A DNA stretch of 64,000 nt, taken from contig CAJYTY010000022.1 in assembly GCA_913777945.1 (NCBI GenBank), forward strand, positions 62,001 to 126,000, read 5' to 3'. Below, one piece after another: positions 26,316 through 34,531 of the stretch. Source of the stretch: an uncultured Acinetobacter sp. Lineage in GTDB: Bacteria > Pseudomonadota > Gammaproteobacteria > Pseudomonadales > Moraxellaceae. The translations under genes and the position numbers were made by a program. The notes beneath the pieces were generated by a model. It searched no databases. It worked only from the letters and a program-made list of their open reading frames with translations, and had not been told where the DNA came from. Every line of letters starts with the position of its first letter. The first letter of the stretch is position 1.

Positions 26316-27662
26316 TTATGCAAGGTTGTTTCGTTCAAGAACGGCTTGCTCAAAAAGACGCTGTTCTTTCACCTTATGCTCGACCGAAAAACGAATCAGC
26401 ATCACAAAACCTGCTGCCACCACCACCAGACCACCCAACACCATCAAACAGGTTTGAATATCCACCATGCCTTTTAACAAGAAACCCGCTGCCACTGCGC
26501 CAACATTACCGCCAGCACCAATGATGCCTGCAACACCACCCAGCGCGTCACGATCGATAAACGGAACCAATGCATAGGTTGCACCACATGCCATGTGGGT
26601 AAACAGTGCAAATACGGTCATACTTAAAATCGCCAGCATCGGAGTATTCATTTGAGAGAATAAAACCAGAAATAAACCTTCACACAAAATCATGACAAAA
26701 AGTACTTTCGTGCGGCCATCGAGGCCTTTTTTCATGGCTACTTTATCGGACACAATGCCACCGAGTGCGCGGGCAAATAAAGCAAGCAAACCAAAGATAC
26801 CCGCTGCAAATCCAGCTTCCTTAAGGCCAAAGTTAAAGTTATTGACGTAGTACATGGCTACGATGTTATGAATAAAGATTTCAATACCAAAACACGCCGC
26901 ATAGGCACCAAATAAAATCCAGACGCGATAGTTACGTGCAGCATGCATCAAAATCGCCATACCGCCTTTTTTATCGCTCCCGACTGCAACTCCTTGTGCG
27001 CGAAGTTCTTTAAAATTACCTTGTGGGCAGTCTTGGGTCAGTTTCCAGTACAGCAGGCCTACAATCACCATCATCATACCCGGAACCAGTAAGGCCACAC
27101 GCCAGCCCATGCTTTGCTCTACGCCAAACATCACCAGTGCAGCAAGCAAAAGCGGCATTAACGCTTGTGTAGCACCACCACCCGCATTTCCCCAGCCCGC
27201 AGTGGTGGCATTGGCCGTACCCACTACATTTGGAGCAAACATGATACTGGTGTGATATTGGGTAATAACAAAGCTTGCCCCGATGGCACCAATGAGTAAT
27301 CTAAAGAATAAGAAGGATTCATAACTGTTTGCAGCAGCGACACCAAAAACAGGAATACTGCCAATCAGCAACAAAGCAGTATAGGTTTTACGTGGGCCGT
27401 ATTTATCACATAGCGGCCCGACAATAAGGCGAACTAAAATGGTAATCGCAACGGCGGCAATATTGATATTTGCAATCTGATCTTTAGTGAGGTGAAATTC
27501 ACCTGCAATCACTGGCATAAGTGGTGCACATGCAAACCAAGCAAAAAAACAGACAAAAAAAGCGAGCCAACTCATATGGAAGGCTCGCATCGCTGGAACT
27601 TTAAAACTAAATAGATTTATTTTCGTCGCTTTTTTTGCTGTTAAATCTAAATTTGAAGACAT
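26316..27662 (-). CDS. narK: MFS nitrate/nitrite transporter (NarK/NasA family)
   Basis: 448 residues with about 12 membrane segments. The nitrate signature segments are visible: GWGNAGGGATQALMPLLL in the first half and GAGGNVGAVAAGFLLKG in the second, with RLIVGPLCDKYGPRKTY between helices 2 and 3. It imports nitrate for the downstream NasA and NirB. It is the first gene of the operon, and its AGGAGAAGG ribosome site is about 6 bases before the ATG. Transcription is predicted from a sigma-54 site 131 bases upstream, with an antitermination-type leader in between. It could also be called nasA-type transporter or nrtP in other naming schemes. Confidence 0.94.
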   Translation of the reverse strand: MSSNLDLTAKKATKINLFSFKVPAMRAFHMSWLAFFVCFFAWFACAPLMPVIAGEFHLTKDQIANINIAAVAITILVRLIVGPLCDKYGPRKTYTALLLIGSIPVFGVAAANSYESFLFFRLLIGAIGASFVITQYHTSIMFAPNVVGTANATTAGWGNAGGGATQALMPLLLAALVMFGVEQSMGWRVALLVPGMMMVIVGLLYWKLTQDCPQGNFKELRAQGVAVGSDKKGGMAILMHAARNYRVWILFGAYAACFGIEIFIHNIVAMYYVNNFNFGLKEAGFAAGIFGLLALFARALGGIVSDKVAMKKGLDGRTKVLFVMILCEGLFLVLFSQMNTPMLAILSMTVFALFTHMACGATYALVPFIDRDALGGVAGIIGAGGNVGAVAAGFLLKGMVDIQTCLMVLGGLVVVAAGFVMLIRFSVEHKVKEQRLFEQAVLERNNLA

Positions 27663-27696
27663 GGCCTTCTCCTGAACTGAACGTAATATGGGCTAA

Positions 27697-27710
27697 ACAG
27701 CTTGCGCTGT
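27697..27710 (-). terminator. short hairpin in narK leader, possible attenuator
   Basis: In the minus-strand RNA, ACAGC-GCAA-GCTGT forms a 5-bp hairpin with a GNRA tetraloop followed by TTT. It lies after the two hexaloop hairpins. The T-run is short, so it is a weak candidate for the terminator controlled by NasT. Confidence 0.4.
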
Positions 27711-27727
27711 ATTGGCAATCGATCAGA

Positions 27728-27745
27728 ACGGACGTCGTTGGCCGT
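27728..27745 (-). promoter_or_regulatory. ANTAR-type hexaloop hairpin P2 in narK leader
   Basis: The minus-strand RNA folds as ACGGCC-[AACGAC]-GTCCGT with one C-U mismatch. The hexaloop has A at position 1 and G at position 4, as in established targets of ANTAR antiterminators such as NasT/NasR. It lies 20 bases after hairpin P1. Confidence 0.65.
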
Positions 27746-27765
27746 CTTACAAATTTTTTAAAACA

Positions 27766-27781
27766 GAGTCGTCTTTGACTC
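27766..27781 (-). promoter_or_regulatory. ANTAR-type hexaloop hairpin P1 in narK leader
   Basis: The minus-strand RNA has a perfect 5-bp stem GAGTC/GACTC closing the hexaloop AAAGAC, again with A1 and G4. It begins within one base of the transcription start predicted from the sigma-54 promoter, so it would be the first structure made. Confidence 0.7.
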
Positions 27782-27792
27782 AGTAATATCTA

Positions 27793-27808
27793 TGCAAAGC
27801 ATGTGCCA
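27793..27808 (-). promoter_or_regulatory. sigma-54 promoter for narK-nirB-nasA operon
   Basis: On the minus strand the sequence is TGGCAC-A-TGCT-TTGCA, matching the sigma-54 consensus TGGCACG-N4-TTGCW at every position but one, with the required GG-GC spacing. The predicted start is near 27782. Sigma-54 dependence implies an activator such as NtrC and control by nitrogen status. An upstream TGCACCA at 27955-27961 could be an NtrC half-site, but no full dyad is seen. Confidence 0.8.
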
Positions 27809-28022
27809 GTTTTTCGTTTTATGCTTTTTTTATTTAAAAAACGTTTCTTTAAGCTCGCTTTTTGATGGCTCACCTTTTTAAACAAGAACAACAGTCGATT
27901 TTTGCTTCTTATTCAACGAATAATAGTCGGCACATGCGTCATGACGAGACGCCAATGCACCACAACAGATCACTTCATAAGATCGGAGTACAAATAACCA
28001 TCAAATTTTACTCTTTTTAAGG

Positions 28023-28038
28023 TGGCACTTATCTTGCT
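28023..28038 (+). promoter_or_regulatory. sigma-54 promoter for nasT-nasS
   Basis: The plus-strand sequence TGGCAC-T-TATC-TTGCT matches the sigma-54 consensus with correct spacing. The predicted start is near 28049, which is downstream of an in-frame ATG at 28039 and so supports the nasT start at 28105. Confidence 0.75.
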
Positions 28039-28104
28039 ATGCAATTTTTCAATTATTTTCGCTTACACTGTTTCGCAAATGCGAAAAATTATGCCCTACG
28101 ACCT

Positions 28105-28695
28105 ATGCCAAAATTAAAAATTGCATTGATTGATGACGATATTGAACGCGCTGAATTTGTTCAACAAAACTTGCGTGCGCATGATTTTGATGTGGTGGCC
28201 TGTCTACCGTTAGACCACATGAATACATTTAAGCTTGAAAATCTTCAGGCCGATGTCATTTTGCTGGATATGGATCATCCACATCGTGACATTATTGAAA
28301 GCTGCGTCAGTCACTTTGATTTGCCTACAGTACTCTTTACCAAAAACAGCAACAAAGAAACCATCAAACAAGCCATCGATGCCGGTGTAACTGCCTATAT
28401 TGTGGATGGTATTGACCCTGCACGCTTGGAAACCATTCTTGAAATTTCGATTGAACAGTTTAAAAAGCATAAGCAGCTCGAAAGCGATTTAAAAGAAACC
28501 AAGCTCAAGCTAGCAGACCGAAAAGATATCGAAAAAGCCAAAGTACTTCTGATGCAACTTCATAGCCTGACCGAAGACACCGCATTTCAGTTACTACGCA
28601 AAAATGCCATGAGTCACCGTATCACGATCGGTGAAATGGCACGGCGGCTGATCGATGCCCAGCAATTACTCAATAGCCAGTTAAAAGAGGACTAA
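28105..28695 (+). CDS. nasT: ANTAR-domain antiterminator NasT
   Basis: 196 residues from the ATG at 28105. Residues 1-120 form a receiver-like domain (KIALIDDDIERAEFV, DVILLDMDHPHR, with a lysine near residue 100 less evident than in typical receivers), and residues 125-190 form a coiled coil plus ANTAR domain ending in AKVLLMQLHSLTEDTAFQLLRKNAMSH-type sequence. NasT binds paired hexaloop hairpins in nitrate leader RNAs and prevents termination; NasS restrains it when nitrate is absent. A start at 28039 would lie upstream of the predicted transcription start. It is followed after 1 base by nasS. Confidence 0.9.
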   Translation: MPKLKIALIDDDIERAEFVQQNLRAHDFDVVACLPLDHMNTFKLENLQADVILLDMDHPHRDIIESCVSHFDLPTVLFTKNSNKETIKQAIDAGVTAYIVDGIDPARLETILEISIEQFKKHKQLESDLKETKLKLADRKDIEKAKVLLMQLHSLTEDTAFQLLRKNAMSHRITIGEMARRLIDAQQLLNSQLKED

Positions 28696-28696
28696 C

Positions 28697-29719
28697 ATGA
28701 GCCATTTGGAAAAAACACAACTGCATATTGGCTATATTCCTTTACTGGATTGTATTGCACTACTTTGGGCAAAACAGCGCGGTTTTTTTGATGACTTCGG
28801 ACTTGATGTTACTTTGGTTAAGGAAGCCTCGTGGGCAAGTTTGCGAGATCGTCTGGCTTTTGGCATTTTAGATGCCGCACATTGTTTATCTGCCATGCTC
28901 CCTGCTGCGGCAGTAGGCGAAGACCAAATCGGTATTCAGCTCAAAACACCTTTAGTTTTAAGTATTAATCGTGCGTATATCAGCTTAAGCCAGAAGCTCA
29001 GCCATGATTTACGTATTCAACCTGCAGATACGCCGTTTCAATCGGCATACAAACTGGTACAGCATCTTCATGCAGGACATCCGGTTCATCTGGCGCATGT
29101 GTTTAATCATTCGATTCATCACTATTGCTTAAGAGAATGGATTGCACTTGCAGATCCAAGTGTGGCACAAGACATTGTATTAAAAACGCTACCGCCACCG
29201 TATATGGTCGAGGCAATTTCTTCTCATGCCATAGACGGTTTTTGTGTAGGTGAACCATGGAATACCCAAGGTGAAGTCGAAGGTGTGAGCCAAATTGTAG
29301 CGCACAGCCGCGATATTGTTCCCGAAATTGCAGATAAAGTATTGGCAGTCACGCATGAATGGGCATCACATTATCCAAATACCTTATGTGCACTTACTGC
29401 TGCTATTCTCAAGGCTCAGCATGAGCTTGAAATACTGGAGGACTTCAAACCGGTCTGGCAAATGCTCATCGCCTTTAATGTAATTCGCTTTCAATGTAAC
29501 GAAGAGATTCATGTACAGAAATACCATGCTCTAGAAAAAATTATTCGACACTTGGTTCTAGACCATACAGCGCCAAAACAAAGCGATATGCAATGGTTAT
29601 TTGAACAAATGCAAACTTGGCAAGGTTTGAATCTAGAGCAGACAGCACTACAGCGCTTGAGCAAGCAATGTATCGATTTAAAAAGTCACATGGCAGCAAG
29701 ACAATTACTTGAAGACTAA
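28697..29719 (+). CDS. nasS: nitrate sensor NasS (CmpA/NrtA family)
   Basis: 340 residues related to the substrate-binding proteins of nitrate/bicarbonate ABC transporters (LHIGYIPLLDCIALLWAKQR, LVKEASWASLRDRLAFG, DGFCVGEPWNTQ). It lacks a signal peptide and no transporter genes are next to it, as expected for NasS, the cytosolic nitrate and nitrite sensor that holds NasT inactive. It starts 1 base after nasT, so the two are probably made together. Confidence 0.9.
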   Translation: MSHLEKTQLHIGYIPLLDCIALLWAKQRGFFDDFGLDVTLVKEASWASLRDRLAFGILDAAHCLSAMLPAAAVGEDQIGIQLKTPLVLSINRAYISLSQKLSHDLRIQPADTPFQSAYKLVQHLHAGHPVHLAHVFNHSIHHYCLREWIALADPSVAQDIVLKTLPPPYMVEAISSHAIDGFCVGEPWNTQGEVEGVSQIVAHSRDIVPEIADKVLAVTHEWASHYPNTLCALTAAILKAQHELEILEDFKPVWQMLIAFNVIRFQCNEEIHVQKYHALEKIIRHLVLDHTAPKQSDMQWLFEQMQTWQGLNLEQTALQRLSKQCIDLKSHMAARQLLED

Positions 29720-29868
29720 CGTACATTTTATTCGACATAAACAAATTAATTAACAGCAGATCAAAGGGTTAGTTTGTTGATTGTGTGTGCAGTCGTTACA
29801 AATTTTAGCAACGATATGTTAAAAATGGATTTAGTATGAAAACTTAGCAAAAGCATCAGGACGAGGAT

Positions 29869-32259
29869 ATGGACAGCAGAGAAAAATTGGCAGATGAAAA
29901 TAATCCAAACTATGCCCGTATTGAAGCATACGATCAGCCTGCTGGTGGTTGGGGCGCATTACTCAGTGTTGCACGTAATCTTAAGCGGCAAGAAACGTTT
30001 AAAAAAGGTTCGATTTCTCTGCTCAATATTAACCAGCCGACCGGATTCGACTGTCCGGGCTGTGCATGGCCAGAAAAAAAAGATACGCAAACTTTTAACT
30101 TTTGTGAAAACGGCGCCAAAGCTGTGGCATTTGAAGCCACCAGTAAGCGCGTAACGCCTGAGTTCTTTGCAACGCATACTGTAAGCTGGCTATCTGAACA
30201 AAGTGATTTCTTTTTGGAAGACGTTGGGCGTATTACCGACCCGATGCGATACGATGCCGCAACAGACAAATATGTACCAATCTCTTGGGATGATGCGTTT
30301 CAACTGATCGCCAAACATTTGCAAGCGCTCGACAACCCTAACGAGGCTGCCTTTTATACTTCTGGACGCGCCAGTAACGAAGCCGCCTTTTTATACCAAC
30401 TTTTTGTACGTAGCTTCGGTACCAACAATTTTCCAGATTGCTCCAATATGTGTCATGAGCCGACCAGTGTGGGCTTAAAAGATGCCATTGGTTTGGGTAA
30501 AGGCACTGTAACGCTAGACGACTTTGATCTGGCCGATACGATCTTTAGTTTTGGACATAATCCGGGGACCAATCACCCGCGTATGCTCGCAACCTTACGA
30601 GAAGTGTCTAAACGTGGAGGCACCATTGTTGCACTCAATCCGCTTAAAGAACGCGGACTAGAACGTTTTCAAGACCCTCAAGCCCCACTTGAAATGATGA
30701 CCAACGGCAGCACGCCGATCAGTCGCTATTATTTCCAGCCGAGTATTGGGGGGGATTACGCGATTATGTTTGGTTTGTTAAAACATACCCATGAATGGAA
30801 CAAACAAGCCGTCGCACAAGGAAAGCCAAGTTTATTCGATCAAACATTTATTGAGGAGCAAACGATTGGTTTTTCAGACATGCTTGCCGAGCTGGATCGT
30901 ACCGAATGGGCAGAGATTCATCGTTATACCGGCTTGAGCCCAGACCACCTTGAAGCGCTCGCCAAGCTCTATATTCAATCTGAGCGCCCAATCTTTTGCT
31001 GGGGAATGGGCATTACCCAACATCGACATGGTACAGCCAACGTTCATTTACTTGCCAACTTGGTATTATGCCGTGGCCTATTAGGTAAGCCGGGAGCAGG
31101 ACTCGCACCCATTCGCGGGCATAGTAATGTACAGGGCGATCGTACGGTAGGCATTAATGAGCGTCCGGCACCTAAACTACTCGATAGCTTAGATCGCGTG
31201 TTTGGAATAAAAAGCCCACGTGAAAACGGATTGGGCGTTGTCGAAACCATCAAAGCGATGGCCGATGGCCGCGTAAAAGTCTTTATTGCCCTCGGTGGCA
31301 ATTTTGCAGTTGCGACACCCGACAGTCATTTTACTCAAGATGCACTACGCAAGTGTAAACTCACCGTACATATTACCACCAAGATGAATCGAAGCCATTT
31401 GGTGTGCGGTGAAGATGCCTTGATGCTGCCTTGTTTGGGACGTACTGAAATTGACATGCAAAAACACGGACCTCAAGCGATCAGTGTTGAAGATTCGATG
31501 AGTAATGTGCATTTATCTTCGGGGCCAAATCAGCCTATTTCATCTGATCTATTGTCTGAACCAGATATTGTGGCACGCATTGCAGAAGCGACACTCAAAG
31601 AAACGCCTGTTCAATGGCGCTGGTACATTGAAAACTACGATCGTATCCGCGATGCGATTTCAGAAGTGTTCGATGAATTTCATGATTTCAATAAACGCGT
31701 TTATCAGCCGGGTGGTTTTCATCTCGAACATCCAGCAAATAGCTACACATGGAATACTGCCAGCGGTAAGGCACAGTTTATCATTTCACCACTCAGTGAA
31801 ATTTATGCCGATAAAGAACACCAGTACGCCGATGCCTATCTAGATGCAAAAGTGTATACCCTGATGACTACCCGTTCTCACGATCAGTACAACACGACAT
31901 TGTACGGTCTTGATGATCGTTATCGAGGTGTTTTTGGTCAGCGCCGTGTTTTGTTTATGAATGAACAGGATATTCAAGCATCTGGTTTCAAAGCAGATCA
32001 GTGGGTCGATATCGAAAGTGTGTTTTCCGATGGTCAAAAACGTATTGTGAAAAGCTTCCGTATTGTGCCATATAACGTACCTGTCGGTAGTTTGGCTGCG
32101 TATTATCCTGAAACTAACCCCTTAGTTGCCTTAAGTAGCCACGATAAACACGCCCGGATTCCTGCATCGAAAAGCATTCCAGTGATTTTACATGCGGGTC
32201 AACCACCTGAAAACTTTAATCTGGCGGCAGAAGTCGATCCCCAACATGCCAATGGATGA
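29869..32259 (+). CDS. YdeP/FdhF-family molybdopterin oxidoreductase
   Basis: 796 residues of the molybdopterin oxidoreductase superfamily. The N-terminal cysteines are C62-x2-C65-x13-C79, a pattern lacking the fourth cysteine of a normal 4Fe-4S site in the region I can see. The likely Mo ligand is Cys195 in NMCHEPTSVGL. SFGHNPGTNHPRML and RGHSNVQGDRTVGINERP are typical of the FdhF/YdeP group. E. coli YdeP is linked to acid resistance, and formate dehydrogenase activity is often assumed but unproven. fdhD overlaps its 3' end. The enzyme uses the cofactor made by the moa/moe/mob genes nearby. Confidence 0.9.
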   Translation: MDSREKLADENNPNYARIEAYDQPAGGWGALLSVARNLKRQETFKKGSISLLNINQPTGFDCPGCAWPEKKDTQTFNFCENGAKAVAFEATSKRVTPEFFATHTVSWLSEQSDFFLEDVGRITDPMRYDAATDKYVPISWDDAFQLIAKHLQALDNPNEAAFYTSGRASNEAAFLYQLFVRSFGTNNFPDCSNMCHEPTSVGLKDAIGLGKGTVTLDDFDLADTIFSFGHNPGTNHPRMLATLREVSKRGGTIVALNPLKERGLERFQDPQAPLEMMTNGSTPISRYYFQPSIGGDYAIMFGLLKHTHEWNKQAVAQGKPSLFDQTFIEEQTIGFSDMLAELDRTEWAEIHRYTGLSPDHLEALAKLYIQSERPIFCWGMGITQHRHGTANVHLLANLVLCRGLLGKPGAGLAPIRGHSNVQGDRTVGINERPAPKLLDSLDRVFGIKSPRENGLGVVETIKAMADGRVKVFIALGGNFAVATPDSHFTQDALRKCKLTVHITTKMNRSHLVCGEDALMLPCLGRTEIDMQKHGPQAISVEDSMSNVHLSSGPNQPISSDLLSEPDIVARIAEATLKETPVQWRWYIENYDRIRDAISEVFDEFHDFNKRVYQPGGFHLEHPANSYTWNTASGKAQFIISPLSEIYADKEHQYADAYLDAKVYTLMTTRSHDQYNTTLYGLDDRYRGVFGQRRVLFMNEQDIQASGFKADQWVDIESVFSDGQKRIVKSFRIVPYNVPVGSLAAYYPETNPLVALSSHDKHARIPASKSIPVILHAGQPPENFNLAAEVDPQHANG

Positions 32260-33070
32260 ATCTAATCAAATCGACGCCTTGAGAGAATCCATTTTTTCTC
32301 AAGGCCATCAATCGGTTTCGGTGACACGCTATCGTCATCATGAAATTAGTACGGGTTTAGACGAAGTGGTTGAAGAATATCCCGTTGCTTTAATTTATAA
32401 CGGTATATCACATGCCGTGATGATGGTGACTCCCGTCAATCTGGATCTGTTTGCAATTGGCTTTAGTCTGAGCGAAGGTATTATTCAGCATGTACGTCAG
32501 ATTTATGATCTAGACATTGAGAAAAGTCCGCTGGGTTATCAAATACACATCACCATTGCTTCTGAAGCTTTTGCACAATTAAAAGCACATAGACGTTCTT
32601 TGATTGGTCAAACCGGTTGTGGACTTTGCGGTATTGAAAGTCTGCAACAAGTGGATGCGTCTTTAGCAAAAATTACCATATCTGCTCCTACAGAGTGGCT
32701 GTCATTGATTCCCGCAGCCATGATTTCGCTACAAAAACGACAGCCCATTAGTGCCGTGACTGGTGGTGCACACGCAGCAGCATGGGTGTGTGAAGGTGAT
32801 GTACTTATGGTGTTTGAAGATGCTGGCCGGCATAATGCACTAGATAAACTGATTGGCTATTTGGTCAAGCATAAGATTCCATTAAACCAAGGCTTTGTCG
32901 TCATGACCAGCCGTGCAAGTTATGAACTGGTTAAGAAATGCATCCAGCTTGATATCTCATTACTGGCCACTATTTCTGCACCCAGTACACTGGCCATAGA
33001 AACAGCTAAGCGCTCAGGTCTGACTTTGGCAAGCTTTTGTCGTAATGAGCGCTTTTCAGTTTACACCTAA
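32246..33070 (+). CDS. fdhD: formate dehydrogenase accessory sulfurtransferase FdhD
   Basis: 274 residues from the ATG at 32246; a start at 32252 is equally possible, and an upstream ATG at 32192 would add an unusual N-terminus. FdhD passes sulfur from IscS to the molybdenum centre of formate dehydrogenase-like enzymes. The conserved EEYPVALIYNGISHAVMM segment and the active C-x-x-C in GQTGCGLCGIESL are present, as is VTGGAHAAAWV. It overlaps the YdeP-type gene by 14 bases, which indicates that the latter is its client. Confidence 0.93.
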   Translation: MPMDESNQIDALRESIFSQGHQSVSVTRYRHHEISTGLDEVVEEYPVALIYNGISHAVMMVTPVNLDLFAIGFSLSEGIIQHVRQIYDLDIEKSPLGYQIHITIASEAFAQLKAHRRSLIGQTGCGLCGIESLQQVDASLAKITISAPTEWLSLIPAAMISLQKRQPISAVTGGAHAAAWVCEGDVLMVFEDAGRHNALDKLIGYLVKHKIPLNQGFVVMTSRASYELVKKCIQLDISLLATISAPSTLAIETAKRSGLTLASFCRNERFSVYT

Positions 33071-33081
33071 ATTTGATGCGG

Positions 33082-33282
33082 CTATTCGCCCTCATGTTTT
33101 AGGTCATATGCCACTATTGCGGTGTAATGATAAAAATCATCTTGGGATGCAACATAAGCATGGCTAATCGATTTAATTTCGACACGCCTGTTTTTACTGT
33201 ATTCGTATTCAATCCAGTGATTGATATCAGTTTCAAGTTTACTAAACACTTTGGTTTCAAAAATTTTAACCTGTTGCATCAC
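33082..33282 (-). CDS. small Cse60-like protein
   Basis: 66 residues beginning QVKIFETKVFSKLETDINHW, with a GGAGTG ribosome site 5-10 bases upstream of the ATG. The pattern (QVK-F, LE-IN-W, then a beta hairpin ending in A-I-V-A-Y) resembles the Cse60 family of small proteins first described in Bacillus sporulation. A role in Acinetobacter is unknown. It is convergent with fdhD and only 11 bases away. The small size makes the call uncertain, but the frame and ribosome site support a real gene. Confidence 0.6.
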   Translation of the reverse strand: MMQQVKIFETKVFSKLETDINHWIEYEYSKNRRVEIKSISHAYVASQDDFYHYTAIVAYDLKHEGE

Positions 33283-33480
33283 TGTTCACTCCTTAAACGG
33301 TTTTAATGCGCTACATGCCATTCATTTTTAGTTTCTTGTTATATGTTTATTCTTGCTGATGTTTTTAATCCATAAGAGCCTCTTTACACTATCTTAACAT
33401 GCCGATTAATGCAGTGATACTTTCACTTCATCAGATCATAAGGGAAGCAATACAATTAACATAAAACACAAAAAACGTGA
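33283..33480. other. AT-rich intergenic region
   Basis: This part of the 315-base gap between the Cse60-like gene and the phosphodiester glycosidase gene shows no coding potential. It presumably holds the promoter of the Cse60-like gene on the minus strand; I see no clear site. The rest of the gap is the candidate small RNA. Confidence 0.4.
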
Positions 33481-33485
33481 TTTAC

Positions 33486-33587
33486 TTTACATTTAATATT
33501 TAATGTATATAATTCATCAAACTTATTGATCCCTAATTAATGAGTAAACAGAAAGCCCGACTTGAGCGAGTTCGGGCTTTCTTTTTT
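33486..33587 (+). ncRNA. candidate small RNA (orphan promoter and terminator)
   Basis: A good sigma-70 promoter, TTTACA (33486-33491), 16 bases, TATAAT (33508-33513), predicts a start near 33520. A strong intrinsic terminator follows: AGAAAGCCCGA (33550-33560) pairs with TCGGGCTTTCT (33572-33582) and runs into six T. The predicted RNA is about 65-70 nt with no credible reading frame. It runs toward the 3' end of the convergent gene at 33598. It could also be a terminator for a transcript I do not see. Confidence 0.5.
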
Positions 33588-33597
33588 CATATCGTAT

Positions 33598-34377
33598 TTA
33601 ATGCAGATTCTTAAAATCACATTGCGCCGGATCAATCCAGGCCAGTAGAGGCCCAAGCTGTGTAATGCGATCATTTCGTTGCTGTGCGGCCCAGTACAAA
33701 CTAGAAATTGAACCATCTAAATACAACGCATTATCGATTTGTAGTTCATCTTTAAAAAGCCGAGCTAGCGCATAAAAATTGACGCGATTACGCGTGATCA
33801 CAAAATAAAGTTGATTGTCTTTCACACCCACTGCATTTCGAATCTTCAAAGAATCTGAATCTGTTAAGAATTTAGAATGAATGTTTCCATTGATGATAAG
33901 CATAGGCCCCGACTGAGTCGCATATTTTGTATGAAATGCACGCTTCGTAAACTCGGATGTTGATTTAATAATTGCTTCGCGATCATTCCAAGCCAACACA
34001 CCATTGGGTTGAAGAAAAAAATTGCCATATCCATCTTGGGTATTTAAAGCAGTTCTTTGTTGATTTGCCTCAATATAAAGCCCTACAGGTTCACGGTCGC
34101 GATGATACATACCAGCATTCATTGCAAAAACCAAATGTTGGCAAGCTGGCAAACTGTTTTGTAATGCAGAAAATGAGCCGTATTTTTTGAGCGTATCTGG
34201 ATCATTTAATGCCAATGATAGCTTTGATAGATCGCTCACCTGTATGACGATGGCATTAACACCGAGCTGACTATGTATTTCTCGATAAGTAGGTGCAAGC
34301 TTTGCAAAGGCGGCAAAACTCAGACACATGAATACAAATGAAAAAATATAAATCATTTGTTTCTTTTTAAATCGCAT
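33598..34377 (-). CDS. phosphodiester glycosidase-family protein (DUF2233)
   Basis: 259 residues. An N-terminal signal or membrane anchor (about residues 8-25, YIFSFVFMCLSFAAFAK) indicates an envelope location. The body matches the NAGPA/phosphodiester glycosidase domain: FAMNAGMYHRDREPVGLYIE (about 84-103), TQSGPMLIINGNIH and ALYLDGSISSLYWA. Family members cleave GlcNAc-1-phosphodiesters; the substrate here is unknown. It is monocistronic, with the candidate sRNA terminator just beyond its stop. Confidence 0.85.
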   Translation of the reverse strand: MRFKKKQMIYIFSFVFMCLSFAAFAKLAPTYREIHSQLGVNAIVIQVSDLSKLSLALNDPDTLKKYGSFSALQNSLPACQHLVFAMNAGMYHRDREPVGLYIEANQQRTALNTQDGYGNFFLQPNGVLAWNDREAIIKSTSEFTKRAFHTKYATQSGPMLIINGNIHSKFLTDSDSLKIRNAVGVKDNQLYFVITRNRVNFYALARLFKDELQIDNALYLDGSISSLYWAAQQRNDRITQLGPLLAWIDPAQCDFKNLH

Positions 34378-34531
34378 CTAAATTAACTCCCGATTACAAC
34401 TGCTATGTAGTGACTCAAATGATTTGAATATAGCGTCAAAGTATTGCAGCTTTTACAATAGTGACACATTTTTTTGGTTATAATTGGGCACAACTAAGTC
34501 TATGTACAGATTTTTGTTGGTTTAGGAGCAC

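Noticed and set aside
27940..27952. Short palindrome CGTCATGACG between narK and nasT
   Set aside because: It resembles many regulator half-sites but no known NtrC or NasT motif, and a 10-base palindrome of this type is expected by chance.
27955..27961. TGCACCA as an NtrC enhancer
   Set aside because: Only a half-site is present; the facing GGTGC at the proper distance was not found, so it is mentioned but not annotated.
33541..33615. 24-codon frame beginning ATGAGTAAACAG and reading through the terminator stem
   Set aside because: It crosses the terminator and the end of the convergent gene, and has no ribosome site; chance is more likely than a peptide.
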